Source: Aspidapion aeneum (Eukaryota > Arthropoda > Insecta > Coleoptera > Brentidae). From it: 64,000 nt of DNA. The DNA is taken from contig OY755045.1 in NCBI GenBank assembly GCA_963576565.1, positions 43,232,409-43,296,408 on the forward strand, written 5' to 3'. The translations under genes and the position numbers were made by a program. Position 1 is the stretch's first letter, and each line of letters starts with the position of its first letter. A model generated the notes under the pieces. That model made no database searches and had not been told where the DNA came from. It worked only from the letters and a program-made list of their open reading frames with translations. Positions 32,101-41,981 of this stretch are shown here, one piece after another.

Positions 32101-34368
32101 TTGGATCGTGCGTGCACCAAACGTACTATTTTGTCCGAGATAAGTCGTATTTTTGACCCGTTGGGTTTTATTTCCCCATGCGTATTATTTACTAAATATA
32201 TTCTACAACGTCTCTGGGCATCCAATATTTCGTGGGATGACTCCCCATCCCCAGATATATGCAATATCTGGTCAAAGTTCAAAGATGAAATTCCTGAATT
32301 AGCTAGGGTAAAAATTTCTCGTTTTGTAAATTCTAATTCGATGAGTCGACTGGAACTTCACGGATTTTGTGACGCTTCTCAAATTGGCTACGCAGCTGTC
32401 ATTTATTTTCGGATTTTAGATACTTCTGGAAATACAAACATTTTTCTCGTATGTGGAAAATGTCGAGTGTCACCTTTAAAGACACAATCCATCGCTAGAC
32501 TTGAACTTTTGGCAGCCGTTCTTCTTGCTGATCTTATTTCCGCTGTTAAACAAAGTTATGCGGATTTTTTAAATTTTGATGCTATATACACGTGGACGGA
32601 CTCCATGGTTGTGTTAGCCTGGATATCCTCCTCACCTCACAAATGGAAGACCTTTGTGGCCAATCGGGTTACTCACATACAGGAAATTGTATCTGTTAAA
32701 TCTTGGCATTATGTTCCCTCGATGCAAAATCCTGCCGATTGTGCCAGTCGGGGTTTAACACCAGCGCAACTTCTAGCCACACCTATATGGTGGAAGGGGC
32801 CTGAATTTCTCGTGAGACTCCAGGATAGTTGGCCCAAGCAACCAAGTATTAAACTTTGTCCTGTGATTTCGTCTGAAGAAAGGCAAATAGTGTTGACTAC
32901 GTCATTGGAAGAAAAGTCCTTTATATCTGTTTTATTAGACAAATTTTCGTCTTTGCCTAAAATTAAACGAATATTTGCATATGTGATTAGATTTCTACAT
33001 AATCTCAAATCTAAGTCTAAACGTTCAGGTAATCTAGATTCAGCGGAAATTGATGCCTCTTTTCACTGCTTAATAAAGGGCGTTCAAAATGACGCATTTT
33101 CCGATATTTATTCTAACATTTCTCAAAATGCTTTGCTACCTAAACCTTTTCGAAAGCTATCGCCCTTTGTCGATTCCTTTGGGCTACTCAGAGTTGGAGG
33201 AAGACTTCGTAACTCACAACTCCTTTTTGATGTTAAACATCCATTATTACTCCCAAAATCGCACAGACTTACTCAGCTTATTATTGAGCATATTCATCAA
33301 ACAAATTTGCATCCAGGTTTTAAAACAACACATTATCTACTGCTACAACAGTTTTGGGTTCTAGCGCCTCGTAGTGCTATTTATCAGTGCCTTTCAAAAT
33401 GTATTAGATGTTTTAGATGCAAACCTAAGTTTGTTAACCCATATATGGCTGACTTGCCATCAGTAAGAGTGTCACAATTGAGGGCATTTTCTTCCGTATG
33501 CATAGACTTTGCAGGTCCCTTTTCTATGTTAATGCATCGGCATAGAGGTGCCAAAATATTTAAAGGTTATGCATGCATTTTTGTGTGCACCGCCACTAGA
33601 GCGATCCATCTTGAAGCCACCTCTGACTTAACTTCAGAATCGTTCTTAGCCGCGTTCAGACGTTTTGTCGCTCGCCGCGGTACATGTACTTCGATTACCT
33701 CAGACCAGGGGAGTAACTTTAAAGGTGCCTACAATGAGCTTGTGACCTTGGCCAAGGCTTGCGCCGAAGTCCTATCTATTAATTGGTTTTTTAATGCACC
33801 TGGGTCTCCTCATTTTAACGGCCTTGCTGAGGCGGGAGTCAAATCTTTTAAAAGTCATTTATATCGTACTGTTGGCTCTCAGAACCTAACATTTGAGGAG
33901 TTCACAACACTTCTTACGCAAATTGAGGCAGTTCTAAACTCACGACCCATTTGCAGTATCAGTTCAGATCCTAATGACCTTCAACCCTTGACTCCTGGTC
34001 ATTTTCTAGTTTTAGAACCTTTAAATAGTTCGATTCCCGATCCACCTTTGGATCATCTGTCTTTAAATCGTCTTAGCCGGTGGCAGTATATTCAGAGACT
34101 TCAAAGTGAATTCTGGAAACGTTGGTCTCTCGAATATGTCACCACTTTACAAGAAAGACAGAAGTGGACAAATCCTTCGAAACCTATATCTGTAGGAGAT
34201 TTAGCACTTATCCGAGATGAGCAACGCCCTCCTCTTCAATGGTCGTTAGGACGCATTGTTGAGTTACATCCCGGCAAGGATGGTGTAACTCGAGTGGTCT
34301 CGATTAAAACTAACAATGGGATTCTTCAACGTCCTGTTGTTAAGGTTTGCCCTTTGCCGGTAAAATAA
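29170..34368 (+). CDS. BEL/Pao gag-pol polyprotein (element 1)
   Basis: This single frame of 1,732 codons encodes the capsid, protease, reverse transcriptase, RNase H and integrase of a BEL/Pao retrotransposon. I start at the ATG at 29170 because the open frame upstream begins with GTG. Approximate residues: gag DUF1759-type block with PTFSGFYKDWPSF from 123; CCHC-like knuckles 337-403 (CVLCSQPHAVFKC); protease-like DUF1758 block with LLDTAS at 476-481; RT about 737-957 with the catalytic YIDD at 892-895; RNase H about 1057-1177 (FCDASQIGY, RLELLAA, TDSMVV); integrase zinc motif about 1367-1417 and catalytic D1446, D1512, E1554; C-terminal DUF5641-like block ending VVKVCPLPVK. No internal stop or frameshift is present. 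DTA in the protease motif, where DSG or DTG is usual, is odd. Confidence 0.95.
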   Translation: MSDKLNKANLKRTVAYNRLNEAHEIGTKAIEDESLRSSFLARAEEIDGIYQEFQTGHNTVISLITDEQFASYDAMRITADRAYYGVKAIKHDFLLSVSQLNASTGSTQGTSSRVMAKIPKINLPTFSGFYKDWPSFYSLFNSLIHNSDLSDVEKFQYLLTSLEKEPLALIKGIPLTDCNYQIAYETLEKRYQNKRILATQYYNEISNAPLILKANSKDLRQLLNIFFENIAALRVLQLPVDHWDFLLFNMLLNKLDSKTRTDFELDNSLNQQLPTYRQLTTFLERQCIALESIQYTSGFDNSHEKPKSKPNFLQGNKRVTSSFITNTTELSSPSSNIKCVLCSQPHAVFKCKTFLSKSPQDRFSLAKQHNLCVNCLISPHSLKNCSSSHKCRVCKFPHHTALHFNRAPAASNVQQSSFTSSPVADISQTSSASNQIIQNPQCLTNTLSFHQSTILLSTCEVDIKDGRGHFQKIRALLDTASMASFISERCVRRLGLCRKSCSIPVEGLNGMSTAATNGITQCFIKPCDQNNPTFSFEAIIIPQVCSDQPKISINPNNLTHVKNLKLADSNFHRPGPVDMLIGAELFPLFLKSGRIAGNADQPIALETIFGYILQGRVSTACPTTLPLVSCHAALETNIDILLQRFWEVEQIDKPPSLSPEDKKCEEIFKKYTCRDSSGRFSVPLPFRHSNPTFSDTYSQAFRRFNMLEKRFAKNPEMHKKYCEFMQDYLDQGHMTPIPPSEQKSPTAYYISHHAVFKEQIIDSQVSSKIRVVFDAGARDVQGKSLNDTLLVGPKLQQNIFSLLLMFRSFPYVFVCDIKQMYRQINVQSQFWNDQRIIWRCSSDQPLQEYFLKTVVYGISSSPYLALRTLRELASQESSSFPEAAEVIHKQIYIDDALIGSFTLESALSLQSHLIQIMKTGGFELSKWASNHPKLLEHIPLTDIQDSCAFDKGEPSFIKILGLRWDPRLDVFSYSCLPLDRACTKRTILSEISRIFDPLGFISPCVLFTKYILQRLWASNISWDDSPSPDICNIWSKFKDEIPELARVKISRFVNSNSMSRLELHGFCDASQIGYAAVIYFRILDTSGNTNIFLVCGKCRVSPLKTQSIARLELLAAVLLADLISAVKQSYADFLNFDAIYTWTDSMVVLAWISSSPHKWKTFVANRVTHIQEIVSVKSWHYVPSMQNPADCASRGLTPAQLLATPIWWKGPEFLVRLQDSWPKQPSIKLCPVISSEERQIVLTTSLEEKSFISVLLDKFSSLPKIKRIFAYVIRFLHNLKSKSKRSGNLDSAEIDASFHCLIKGVQNDAFSDIYSNISQNALLPKPFRKLSPFVDSFGLLRVGGRLRNSQLLFDVKHPLLLPKSHRLTQLIIEHIHQTNLHPGFKTTHYLLLQQFWVLAPRSAIYQCLSKCIRCFRCKPKFVNPYMADLPSVRVSQLRAFSSVCIDFAGPFSMLMHRHRGAKIFKGYACIFVCTATRAIHLEATSDLTSESFLAAFRRFVARRGTCTSITSDQGSNFKGAYNELVTLAKACAEVLSINWFFNAPGSPHFNGLAEAGVKSFKSHLYRTVGSQNLTFEEFTTLLTQIEAVLNSRPICSISSDPNDLQPLTPGHFLVLEPLNSSIPDPPLDHLSLNRLSRWQYIQRLQSEFWKRWSLEYVTTLQERQKWTNPSKPISVGDLALIRDEQRPPLQWSLGRIVELHPGKDGVTRVVSIKTNNGILQRPVVKVCPLPVK

Positions 34369-34509
34369 TTGTTTTTTTTTTGGGTGTTGTTTAATCTCAA
34401 CATGTTTGTGCTGTTATTTTAGAATTTTATTTATTTATTTTTTTTTTCTCTCCTTTTCGTTCTCTCTTCTTAGTTTTCTGTAAGACTAAGTTTAAAAACA
34501 CTTGTTTTT

Positions 34510-34520
34510 GAGGGGGAGAA
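34510..34520 (+). promoter_or_regulatory. Polypurine tract of BEL element 1
   Basis: GAGGGGGAGAA directly abuts the TG of the 3' LTR, the position and composition needed to prime plus-strand synthesis. Confidence 0.85.
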
Positions 34521-35019
34521 TGTTTGGGAATCAGTATTTAAATAATTTAGTTTTTTTTTATTTAATAATTTAGAATAGTACGTGATGACAAATTTTGCTC
34601 CAATATTTCAAATATTTCGGTGATATTAATTTTATTTAAAGCGTACAGGTTTGAAAAAGGTCCGTTTTTTGCGCGATTAATAAAACTGATAAACGCGCCG
34701 TGAACGAACACCAGTGTTATTAAAAGACAGATGAAAATTGAATCTCGCGCAAGTGTATGCCAAAATACAAAATAGCTTTTATTTTATATTGCATTAGTGA
34801 TTTTAACTGTTAATTAACTTTAAGTGACGAACTGGAGGTGTTGAGGGTGAACGAAGTAGCCTTCAAATAAGCTGAAAAGAGGATTAACGTGGCCACGTAC
34901 ATAAGGTAGGACTTTTCTTCTTTTCTGTGCGCTATTTATTTTTTTTTTTTTGGAAAGCGAATTCGGATTTATAGTTCATATCGAAGTTTTGATTTCTCAT
35001 ATTTTCCGCTATTTATTCA
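34521..35019 (+). repeat. 3' LTR of BEL element 1
   Basis: 499 bp, starting TGTTTGGGAA and ending ATTTATTCA, followed by the TGCAA duplication. It is nearly identical to the 5' LTR. Confidence 0.95.
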
Positions 35020-35450
35020 TGCAAAAAACTGATTTTTGTCAATTTTGGTGCCCTCTATCTTCTATACATGTAAGTCTAGAGCTATAACCTTTAAGAAAAA
35101 TTGTAAAGGAATTTTTGAAGTGTAAACTTCTTTAGGCGCGTTTAGTAGTTTTTGTGGGTACTGAATTGAACTGAGCCGTCAGACTCGGCTATGTAACGCT
35201 CATTCGGGTGAAGTCGGCTCGAGTCGACTAAGTGTGAGAGGAACATTCAGAGAGCAATATGATGATGCAGATGAAGGCCAGTATTATTAATTTCGCCTTG
35301 TTAAAGTTTACACTTCTGCCATGTGGTCTTAAGCACACACAATTTTTTTTGTCAACAAAGGTTTTCTCTGCGACGTTCCATTTTCGCGTAAAATCAAATA
35401 AAAACGCTTTTTGAGTTTTCCAGAGTTGCCCAGGAGAGGGTTGTAGACTA
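35020..35450. repeat. Inverted tandem array, right part after BEL element 1
   Basis: The unit interrupted at 28032 resumes: GCAAAAAACTGATTTTTGTC, GGTGCCCTCTATCTTCTATA, CATGTAAGTCTAGAGC. A more diverged unit end is seen near 35370 (TGCGACGTTCCATTTTCGCG). Between them (35130-35300) is sequence that I could not assign. Confidence 0.5.

Positions 35451-35455
<5 letters not shown>

Positions 35456-35489
<34 letters not shown>
35456..35489. repeat. (TA)n microsatellite
   Basis: Uninterrupted alternating TA for about 34 bp. Confidence 0.95.
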
Positions 35490-35490
<1 letters not shown>

Positions 35491-35757
35491 CTTAAATTTA
35501 TTTGGACTAAAAGCAAGAGTTATTTTTATACTGAAAACATTTGTAGTGAGAACAATAATTAATAGTTAAAAGTGCAGTTTAGTCATCTGGTTTTAATAAC
35601 TTTTTAAATACCACCTAGGAAGACAAAACTAATAAACTATTTATGAACTCTAACCTCACACCAAAGAAATTTAATTAAACTTACTTTCAGTTGAACGTTT
35701 TTCACACTTAAATGGAGTCCAGTTTTTTTTCAGAAAACCGAAAACCAAATCAATATT

Positions 35758-35899
35758 TTAAACTGCGCATTCGCTACCGTACTTTTTCTTCTCACATAAA
35801 ATATCTCCCTCTCAGCTGTGGTCGAGCATGTGTGAAGTTAGTAAGAGGAAGATAATTTTATGTGATCAGAAAGAGAGAGGTGCGCATGTGCAGTTTAAA
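35758..35899. mobile_element. Hairpin MITE with GCGCAT-CAGTTTAAA ends
   Basis: TTTAAACTGCGCATTCGC at the left pairs with GCGCATGTGCAGTTTAAA at the right. CTTCTCACATAAAATATCTC pairs with the inner right arm GATAATTTTATGTGATCAG. The block is about 142 bp. Its ends resemble the GCATGCGCAGTTT strings at 41919 and 42352. Confidence 0.6.
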
Positions 35900-36620
35900 C
35901 AAATGGTTTGCATTACAGGATATCGCCGCTAGTTATTTTGTGTTCCTGCAAAAAAACAAGCTCAAGTTGGTGGACTGCACAAAAATTGCAATTTTGTGCT
36001 AATCGTTGTACGTTCTATAAAAATCGACAATCAACAATCTTCGAAAAAAACCAACCAAAAAGGATTTAAACCGTCACATAGATCTATAACAACAGGGACT
36101 TAAAAGCAAATGTTTTATGATTTTTGTTAAGTTTAGGTACCTATGTAAACAAAAATTTACCGATTGATTATTGGATAACATATTCTAACTTAAAAAAAAA
36201 AACTTTTTTTCAAACATTTGTATACATATGTGCATATAGGCACACAGACAGACATGCATACATACATATCTAGAGGTTATACTTACAACCTAAAATTAAA
36301 TTGTATAGAAAAACGTTATTAATGATAAGATCTCAAAAAAAAAATCAATGAAAACAATCCTTTTCTCACATATGATAGTAAACATATTCTATTACAGATA
36401 CATGTATAGCAATCCAAAACGTAAGCCGAATTCAAAAACAAAATATTTTTTTGATTTTTATTAGTTACCATTTTACTTATGTACCTACATCAAAATTACA
36501 AGTTATAAAAGTACTGGCAACATTGTTGCGAATTTGAAAGAAATCCCCAGTATAATACTTTTTGTGTCTGATGAAGTTTAGGATTTCTATACGGGGTCTA
36601 CCTTTAGTTGAAGGTTTTTG
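35900..36620. other. No recognisable gene
   Basis: AT-rich, with short CACACAGACAGACATGCATACA microsatellite-like sequence near 36240. Nothing else can be identified. Confidence 0.4.
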
Positions 36621-36935
36621 GTCCATACCGGTTTCAGTATTTGTCTAAAAAACTATAACTTGTTATGAATGGTTCAATTGGACTTCCTATTAATTAGCCA
36701 GTTGCTATTGCTACACTTTTTATATCAAGTTTCTTTTCTTTTTCTCTTCAGATGTGCTTTCCAGCTTAATTTGTCAATTGTCATACCGAGGTATTTTGCT
36801 TTTGTAATTTTATTTGCCATTTTTTGGTGCAATGTGAACTTGGGTTACTGCTGTTCTTCAAGTTTTTCTATTGATTCTTCAATATTTAACGAAGGCTGGC
36901 TGGATCCGTTTTGGTTATGCTGCATACTTTAGGGA
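36621..36935 (-). pseudogene. Jockey-type RT-region fragment
   Basis: Collinear with about 18838-19200 of the larger Jockey fragment: CCATACCGGTTTCAGTATTT, AATTGGACTTCCT, AGATGTGCTTTCCAGCTTAA, ATACCGAGGTATTTTGC and CTTCAAGTTTTTCTATTGAT. No frame survives on the minus strand; the plus-strand open frame across it is a shadow. Confidence 0.7.
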
Positions 36936-36944
36936 TTCATTATC

Positions 36945-37375
36945 GCTATGTTTTTACCTTCGTAGTATTGTTTTCGACGAAAAAACATTTTTTGAGATAA
37001 CGCCGAAAATGCCTTATTTGGGTGTATTTTGACCTATCTTAGCAATGTGACAGTGAAGTCTGTCTGTCCGTAACACGATAGCTCCCAAACCGCCAAATCG
37101 ATTTTTATGAAATTTTTAGGTAAAATTGTGTACAATCCTACAAGAGCTGTTTAACTTATTTTGCTTAAAAGCCATTAACGCAAATGACAGTTTAAAAATT
37201 GAAAAGTAGTAGAACACGTTTTTCTCAATAATTTTTGTTCTTACTAATAACTTGGTAGGAGCTTCCGTTTCTGAAATATTTTTTTCAAGGCTAATATAGC
37301 GTGGAGTTCATTTGGGGTGTGCTAATGGGATAGTAAGGTATCAGATCTTTCATGGATCCATTTATTTTTATTACA
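36945..37375 (+). repeat. Dispersed repeat, copy B (pair with 12290-12750)
   Basis: Shares the order TTTTCGACGAAAAAACATTT, GGGTGTATTTTGACC, GTCTGTCCGTAACACGATAG, GGTGTGCTAAT and GGATCCATTTATTT with copy A. The (GT)n tract of copy A is absent here, so the copies differ by microsatellite expansion. Confidence 0.6.
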
Positions 37376-37448
37376 CCAATAATAGATGGAGTGGACTAAG
37401 AGTTCAATTCTGAAACCAAATCTATGTGGCCAAATGTATATTTTCTTG

Positions 37449-38090
37449 AAATCCAGCTAGGCCCTAGATGTTTTTATAAACTTAGATTGGGAAGAACTAG
37501 GCATCAAAGTAAAAGGACAATACTTGAACCATCTAAGATATGCTGATGATATCGCCTTAATAACCGAACCGAACCTAAAAATATAGGCTTGAGTATGAGC
37601 TACACTAAAACTAAAATCATAACAAACACAGATAAAGATATCACGATCAGAACAAACCAAGAGAAAATAGAAGTAGAGGAATATGTATACCTGGGACCAA
37701 TTATTAACCTAAAAATAGAAAACTAAACAGCTGTAATCAAGAGACAAGTCAGATTGGCCTGGGCAGCAATTGGTAAATTAGGCTAAAAAAACAAAAGTAA
37801 GGGATGTCAGAGGTGATATAACAAAATTAAAATGGAAATTTGCCGATCACAATATTTGCTTCAGACAGAAAAACGATCGATGGAACAACTGTATTGTAAA
37901 CTGAAGACCTTGGGAAAATAGAAGAAGTAGGGGAAGACCACAAATCAGATGGCTCGATGATTGGAAGAAAGATGCTGCAAGTAGATGGATGAATCGGGCG
38001 GCAGAAAATGAAGAGTGGAAGATATTGGGGAAGGCCTATGTCCAATGATGGATTGAAGAAGGTTAAATAGATACTATCTATCTAATTAGC
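37449..38090 (+). pseudogene. RTE (BovB-type) fragment, second copy
   Basis: Readable pieces are DVFINLDWEELGIKV and YLNHLRYADDIALI with the catalytic YADD, then RLAWAAIGKLG and, after an internal deletion relative to the copy at 15655-16560, KRSMEQLYCKLKTLG and WMN-RAAENEEWKILG across shifted frames. Stops and frame changes are frequent. It is a decayed remnant of the same family. Confidence 0.75.
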
Positions 38091-38129
38091 CTTCTTATAT
38101 AGATGGACCCATTTTAAATGGTTCTTCTT

Positions 38130-38515
38130 TCGGAATATCCTCCATCAAGACTTAAAAATAGAAACTGTTGCCGAAACAGTCAAAAGATTGGCAAAAAGTC
38201 ACAAAGAAAGGCTTCATAAGCATGTCAACATTGAAGCAATACAACTGAAGGATAATAACCAGATAATACGAAGACCCAAACGAGTGAAACCATTTGAACT
38301 GGTAGGTAAGGCACGTTCGCGAACATTCACTTACATTGATCAGAATAAAAACAATATTATTTACATTAACATAATAAAGTGATGTCTTAATAGATCATGG
38401 AGAAATAGAGAGTGTTATAGTGTTATGAGGATATTACAAACTTGCTAAACAGTCTACAAGGACTAAATAATAATTAAATTAATACTTGGTATTCAATAAA
38501 CAAAAAAAGTAACTG
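38130..38515 (+). pseudogene. Jockey-type C-terminal fragment, plus strand
   Basis: Frame 38188-38382 and sequence just before it read LKIETVAETVKRLAKSHKER, then LHKHVNIEAIQLKDN, then RRPKRVKPFELVG. This is the same C-terminal segment as the minus-strand copy at 18549-18752, in the opposite orientation. An A-rich end follows near 38500. It is the only plus-strand Jockey fragment among six. Confidence 0.8.
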
Positions 38516-39020
38516 TCATTTTTTCAATTATTTATGTAGTAGTTCTTCTTTATTATACCTAATAGATAAGTTTTATAGTCGAATTCTCTTTAAAAAAATT
38601 AGCTCTTAATAACTTTTTCCGTTACGAAATAATGGTCTTTTTGTGGTTCAAAGCTTTTTTAATGTCATAATTACATGACGTTTTTTGTAAATTTTAATAC
38701 ATATATACCGTTTTTAATCTCAATTTCAGTTAATTTTTCAAAAATAAGTCACGTTCGCCTTTAATCGAGACGCTTTAAGAAAATAATCGCTATTATTACA
38801 TGGGATCCGCTATTACTTTGTTCTACACGGGTAATGCGACCTTTCGGTAATATTATTACATGTTTTCTACCATGTAACATATTGCTTCGCTTTACTGTTT
38901 TCATCCCATACACGCGTTAATATTTTAGTTGCTACGGGGCTATTAAAACAATCGTTCACTTTATTAACGTTATGTTAGCTGGGCATACGATTACGGAATT
39001 TTTAGAGTGTTTTATTCTGG
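38516..39020. other. No recognisable gene
   Basis: A short region with GCTATTATTACATGGGATCC and CGCTATTACTTTG strings, possibly a decayed repeat. Nothing can be named. Confidence 0.35.
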
Positions 39021-40172
39021 CAGATCATAGAAGTACATGGAGAGGAAGTAATCACCCAAAAAGAAATGATAAAGAATAGTATAAAAAAGTTTAAATTCGA
39101 AAAAGCTAGCGAACCTGGGGGAATATATGCTAAAATGCTCAAATATGGATCAGAGAAACTACTAGAAAATCTCACATATATTATCAATCAATGCATAAAG
39201 GGACATCCAGTACCTGATGATTGGAAAATTGTATTCATATCCTCAATACATAAAAAAGGAAACAAGCTGAGTTGCAACAATTACAGATGAATTTCAGTAA
39301 CCAGTACTCTAAGTAGATTGTACGGTAGGATTCTTAGAGATCTAACAGATAATGATTTTCATGAACAAGACGAAGAAGAGCAAAGTGGGTTTCGTGCAGG
39401 CAGATCTTGTAGTGATCATGTTTTTTGTCTTAAACAAGTAATTAAGAAAAGGAGCGCCAGAAATATAGAGACTCATGTTACCTTTGTGGACTTACGAAAA
39501 GCATATGATACCGTTCCAGTAGAAAAATTATGGACATTGTTAGAGCAAACTAATATCAATGATACATAAAAGCGATAAAAAAAACTATAAAAAGGGTCAA
39601 AATCTAAGATTAAAATTGGAAATCGACTTTCAAAAGAATTCCTGATAACGAAAGGCTTAATTAAGACAGGGGTGTTGTACCTCTCCAATTTCTTTTAAAA
39701 GATATATATTGCAGTAGCTCTAAAAAACTGAAAACGTTAAGTGCAAAGCATGGGAATACAAGTTAACGACAGATTTACCATATACGCACTACAGGTTTAT
39801 GACGACCAAGTAATTGTAGATAATGATAAAGAAGACATGGAGTATATGAGAAAGTTAACGGAAGAATACCAAAAGTGGGGATTAACAGTGAATGTGGACA
39901 AGACACAGTACTTATGTATTGGAAACGAATCCAGTAAGGTAGAACTAGACAATGGACAAACAATATCCCCATGCAATGAGTATGTATACTTGGGGTGTCA
40001 CATTTAATAAAACAGGAACAGATTGTAAAGAACTGGAAAAAATAGTAATTAAAGCAAAAAAGGTTATTGGATGTCTTAACAGTATGTAAAATATATGAAA
40101 TAGTGGTGAAAAGCACGCTGATGTATGAAATAGAGACATGTCGCGTAACAGAAAAATATAAAACAAAAATGG
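39021..40172 (+). pseudogene. RTE-like element RT fragment, second copy
   Basis: Starts within the pre-RT region (GEEVITQKEMIKNSIKK) and follows the copy at 6372-7969: PVPDDWKIVFISSIHKKGNK, then a stop at 39290, EQSGFRAGRSCSDHVFCL, FVDLRKAYDTVPVEKL, then several frame changes. The FADD motif is altered to VYDD near 39800. About 45 bases are lost near 40090. The 3' end is cut off where the repeat at 40178 begins. Confidence 0.8.
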
Positions 40173-40177
40173 AGTGT

Positions 40178-41310
40178 GTGTGTGTAAAAAGAAGCCAATT
40201 GCGCGAAAATGGTATTCCGTAAAAAGAAGTGAGAGAAAAGTAAAGCCAAGTTGTCTAGTACAAATTTCAAAATGAAAGGTTCTTACTAGTTTGGAAATGT
40301 TTTTTTAAAACTTTCCTCTTACAGCCAAACTTCTTTATGTTCAATTTAGCACTGTGCCTAAGAGTCATTTGCAGCCGTAAAAGCCAAGTTTAGAAAAACA
40401 TTTCCAAACTAGTAAGAACCTTTAATTTTGAAATTTGTATTAGAGAACTTGGCTTTACTTTTATCGCAATTCTTTTTACGGAATACCATTTTCGCGTACT
40501 TGGCTTCTTTTTACATAAAATGTTTTTGTTATGATTTCACTCCTTTTTTAAAGGATTTGCATGATATTTAAGTTTTAAAGTAGTAAATTATGCGGTATAT
40601 TGTTCAATACTTTTTTCTTTTGTTCCTATGGTTTTATCATAGTTTTTATCAACATTTCGAAGCTTAGCTCTCTAGCGTTCCTGGAAATTAAATTTTTGGT
40701 GATTTTAAATTTTTTCCTATATTTTATCATAGTTCCTACCATTCTTCCAAAGCTCAGCTCTCTAACGTTTCTGGAAGTGGGCAGTGTTACTTTTACGTAA
40801 ATTTACATTTATAGGGAAGGGAAGCAAATTAAAATTTTGGGGTTTTAAATTTTTTCCTATAGTTTTATTATATTTCCTATCAGTTTGCGAAAGCTCAGCT
40901 CTAGCGCTTCTAGAAGTGTGCAATGTTACTTTTACATAATTTTACATGTATAGGGGAGAGGAGTAAACTGGAATTTTGGGGGTTTTTGATTTTTTCCAAT
41001 TGTTTAGTCATAATTTCTATCAGTCTGCCAAATTTCAGTAGAATTTTGATGATCTATACATACATGAGTGAGTGGCAATTTCGACGTTTTTTGAAATGTC
41101 GTAACTACTTTACTATACTTTATGGAAGTCCATGAAACTTGGAGGGTTTGTTAACTCTATGAAGGTGTAAGACTGTGCAAAGTTTGAGTTTCGTAGCTTA
41201 TTCTTAAGTAAAGTTTTAGATAGTTCAAATATGGGCTGAAATGTTTCAAGAAAAGACGATACAGCAGTTTACGCCGCGAACTTGGCCGGACACTGCCCTG
41301 GCCTCAGATT
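40178..41310 (+). repeat. Long-TIR dispersed repeat, copy B
   Basis: Left foldback arm 40185-40310 (AAGCCAATTGCGCGAAAATG) pairs with about 40388-40520. The spacer retains the uninterrupted ACTGTGCC hAT empty site. To the right are at least three tandem units around AGCTCAGCTCTCTAACGTTT (copy A has about one and a half), then the shared tail TGAAACTTGGAGGGTTTGTT ... CCGGACACTGCC. No coding capacity. Confidence 0.7.
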
Positions 41311-41841
41311 GGTGTGATAAAAAATATATGTTGATAAAAATAGTAAAAGTATGCAATAAAACCGGTTCGAATACACGTGTTAGTTATTAACAGCTACAAC
41401 CTATGAATTTTTCTGTTATTTTAATCAGGAGACCGTTGAAAGTTGATTTGCTTATGTTCACTAATTTGTTAATGGCAGTAATTTGTTTGGAATTTTTTAT
41501 AAATTAAAATGTTGGTGTTCTGTGAATAAAATTTTACTCAAAATAAACCAAAACTGAAACGAAATTTTGCTACTCTTGTAGAAAAGAAAACGGTTTGGCA
41601 CGTTATGGACAGTTGTTCTTATATTGTGTCAAAATTGATATTGATTTCTCTATATTGTTGAAATAAAGCTCAAACTTTTTGACTCTGAACAAATCCATGG
41701 ATTGTGTGAAACTTTTAGTGTAAAGCACTTGTGGATTTGGGTAATGTCGCTTTGTAATTTCTCTGTAGATTCCCCCTTAGTTTTTCAAACTGCACCACGC
41801 CTGTTTTTATCTAAAAACGTAGCTATGTGATAGTTTTCTAT

Positions 41842-41981
41842 GTTTGAATTCTTGAAATGGGTGAGTATGATAATTCTCTCTTAGTCAGGACCAATAGAGA
41901 TACAAGTGAGACCGCATGCGCAGTTTGAATTTCACCCGATTTTGAGAGAGTATTCCTTCTCACCCACTCAAGAATTCATAC
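41842..41981. mobile_element. Hairpin MITE with GAATTCTTGA ends
   Basis: GTTTGAATTCTTGAAATGGG at the left pairs with CCCACTCAAGAATTCATAC at the right, and the inner GATAATTCTCTC pairs with GAGAGAGTATTCC. The loop contains GCATGCGCAGTTTGAATTTC. A lone similar end lies at 5229-5255. Confidence 0.6.

Larger units (their letters stand above)
28033..35019 (+). mobile_element. BEL/Pao LTR retrotransposon 1 (complete)
   Basis: The element is 6,987 bp with TG...CA long terminal repeats of 504 and 499 bp, a 5-bp target duplication (TGCAA), a leader with a primer-binding-type site, one gag-pol reading frame and a polypurine tract just before the 3' LTR. There is no additional env-like frame. The two LTRs differ only by two small indels and about two substitutions, so insertion was recent. 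The intact frame suggests that it may still be functional, although no expression evidence exists in sequence alone. Confidence 0.95.

Noticed and set aside
30198..33364. Several shorter frames overlapping the BEL element 1 polyprotein on both strands
   Set aside because: They are shadows of the 1,732-codon gag-pol frame.
34521..35019. Solo LTR or unrelated duplicate of 28033-28536
   Set aside because: Position after a polypurine tract and matching TGCAA duplication show that it is the 3' LTR of the same element.
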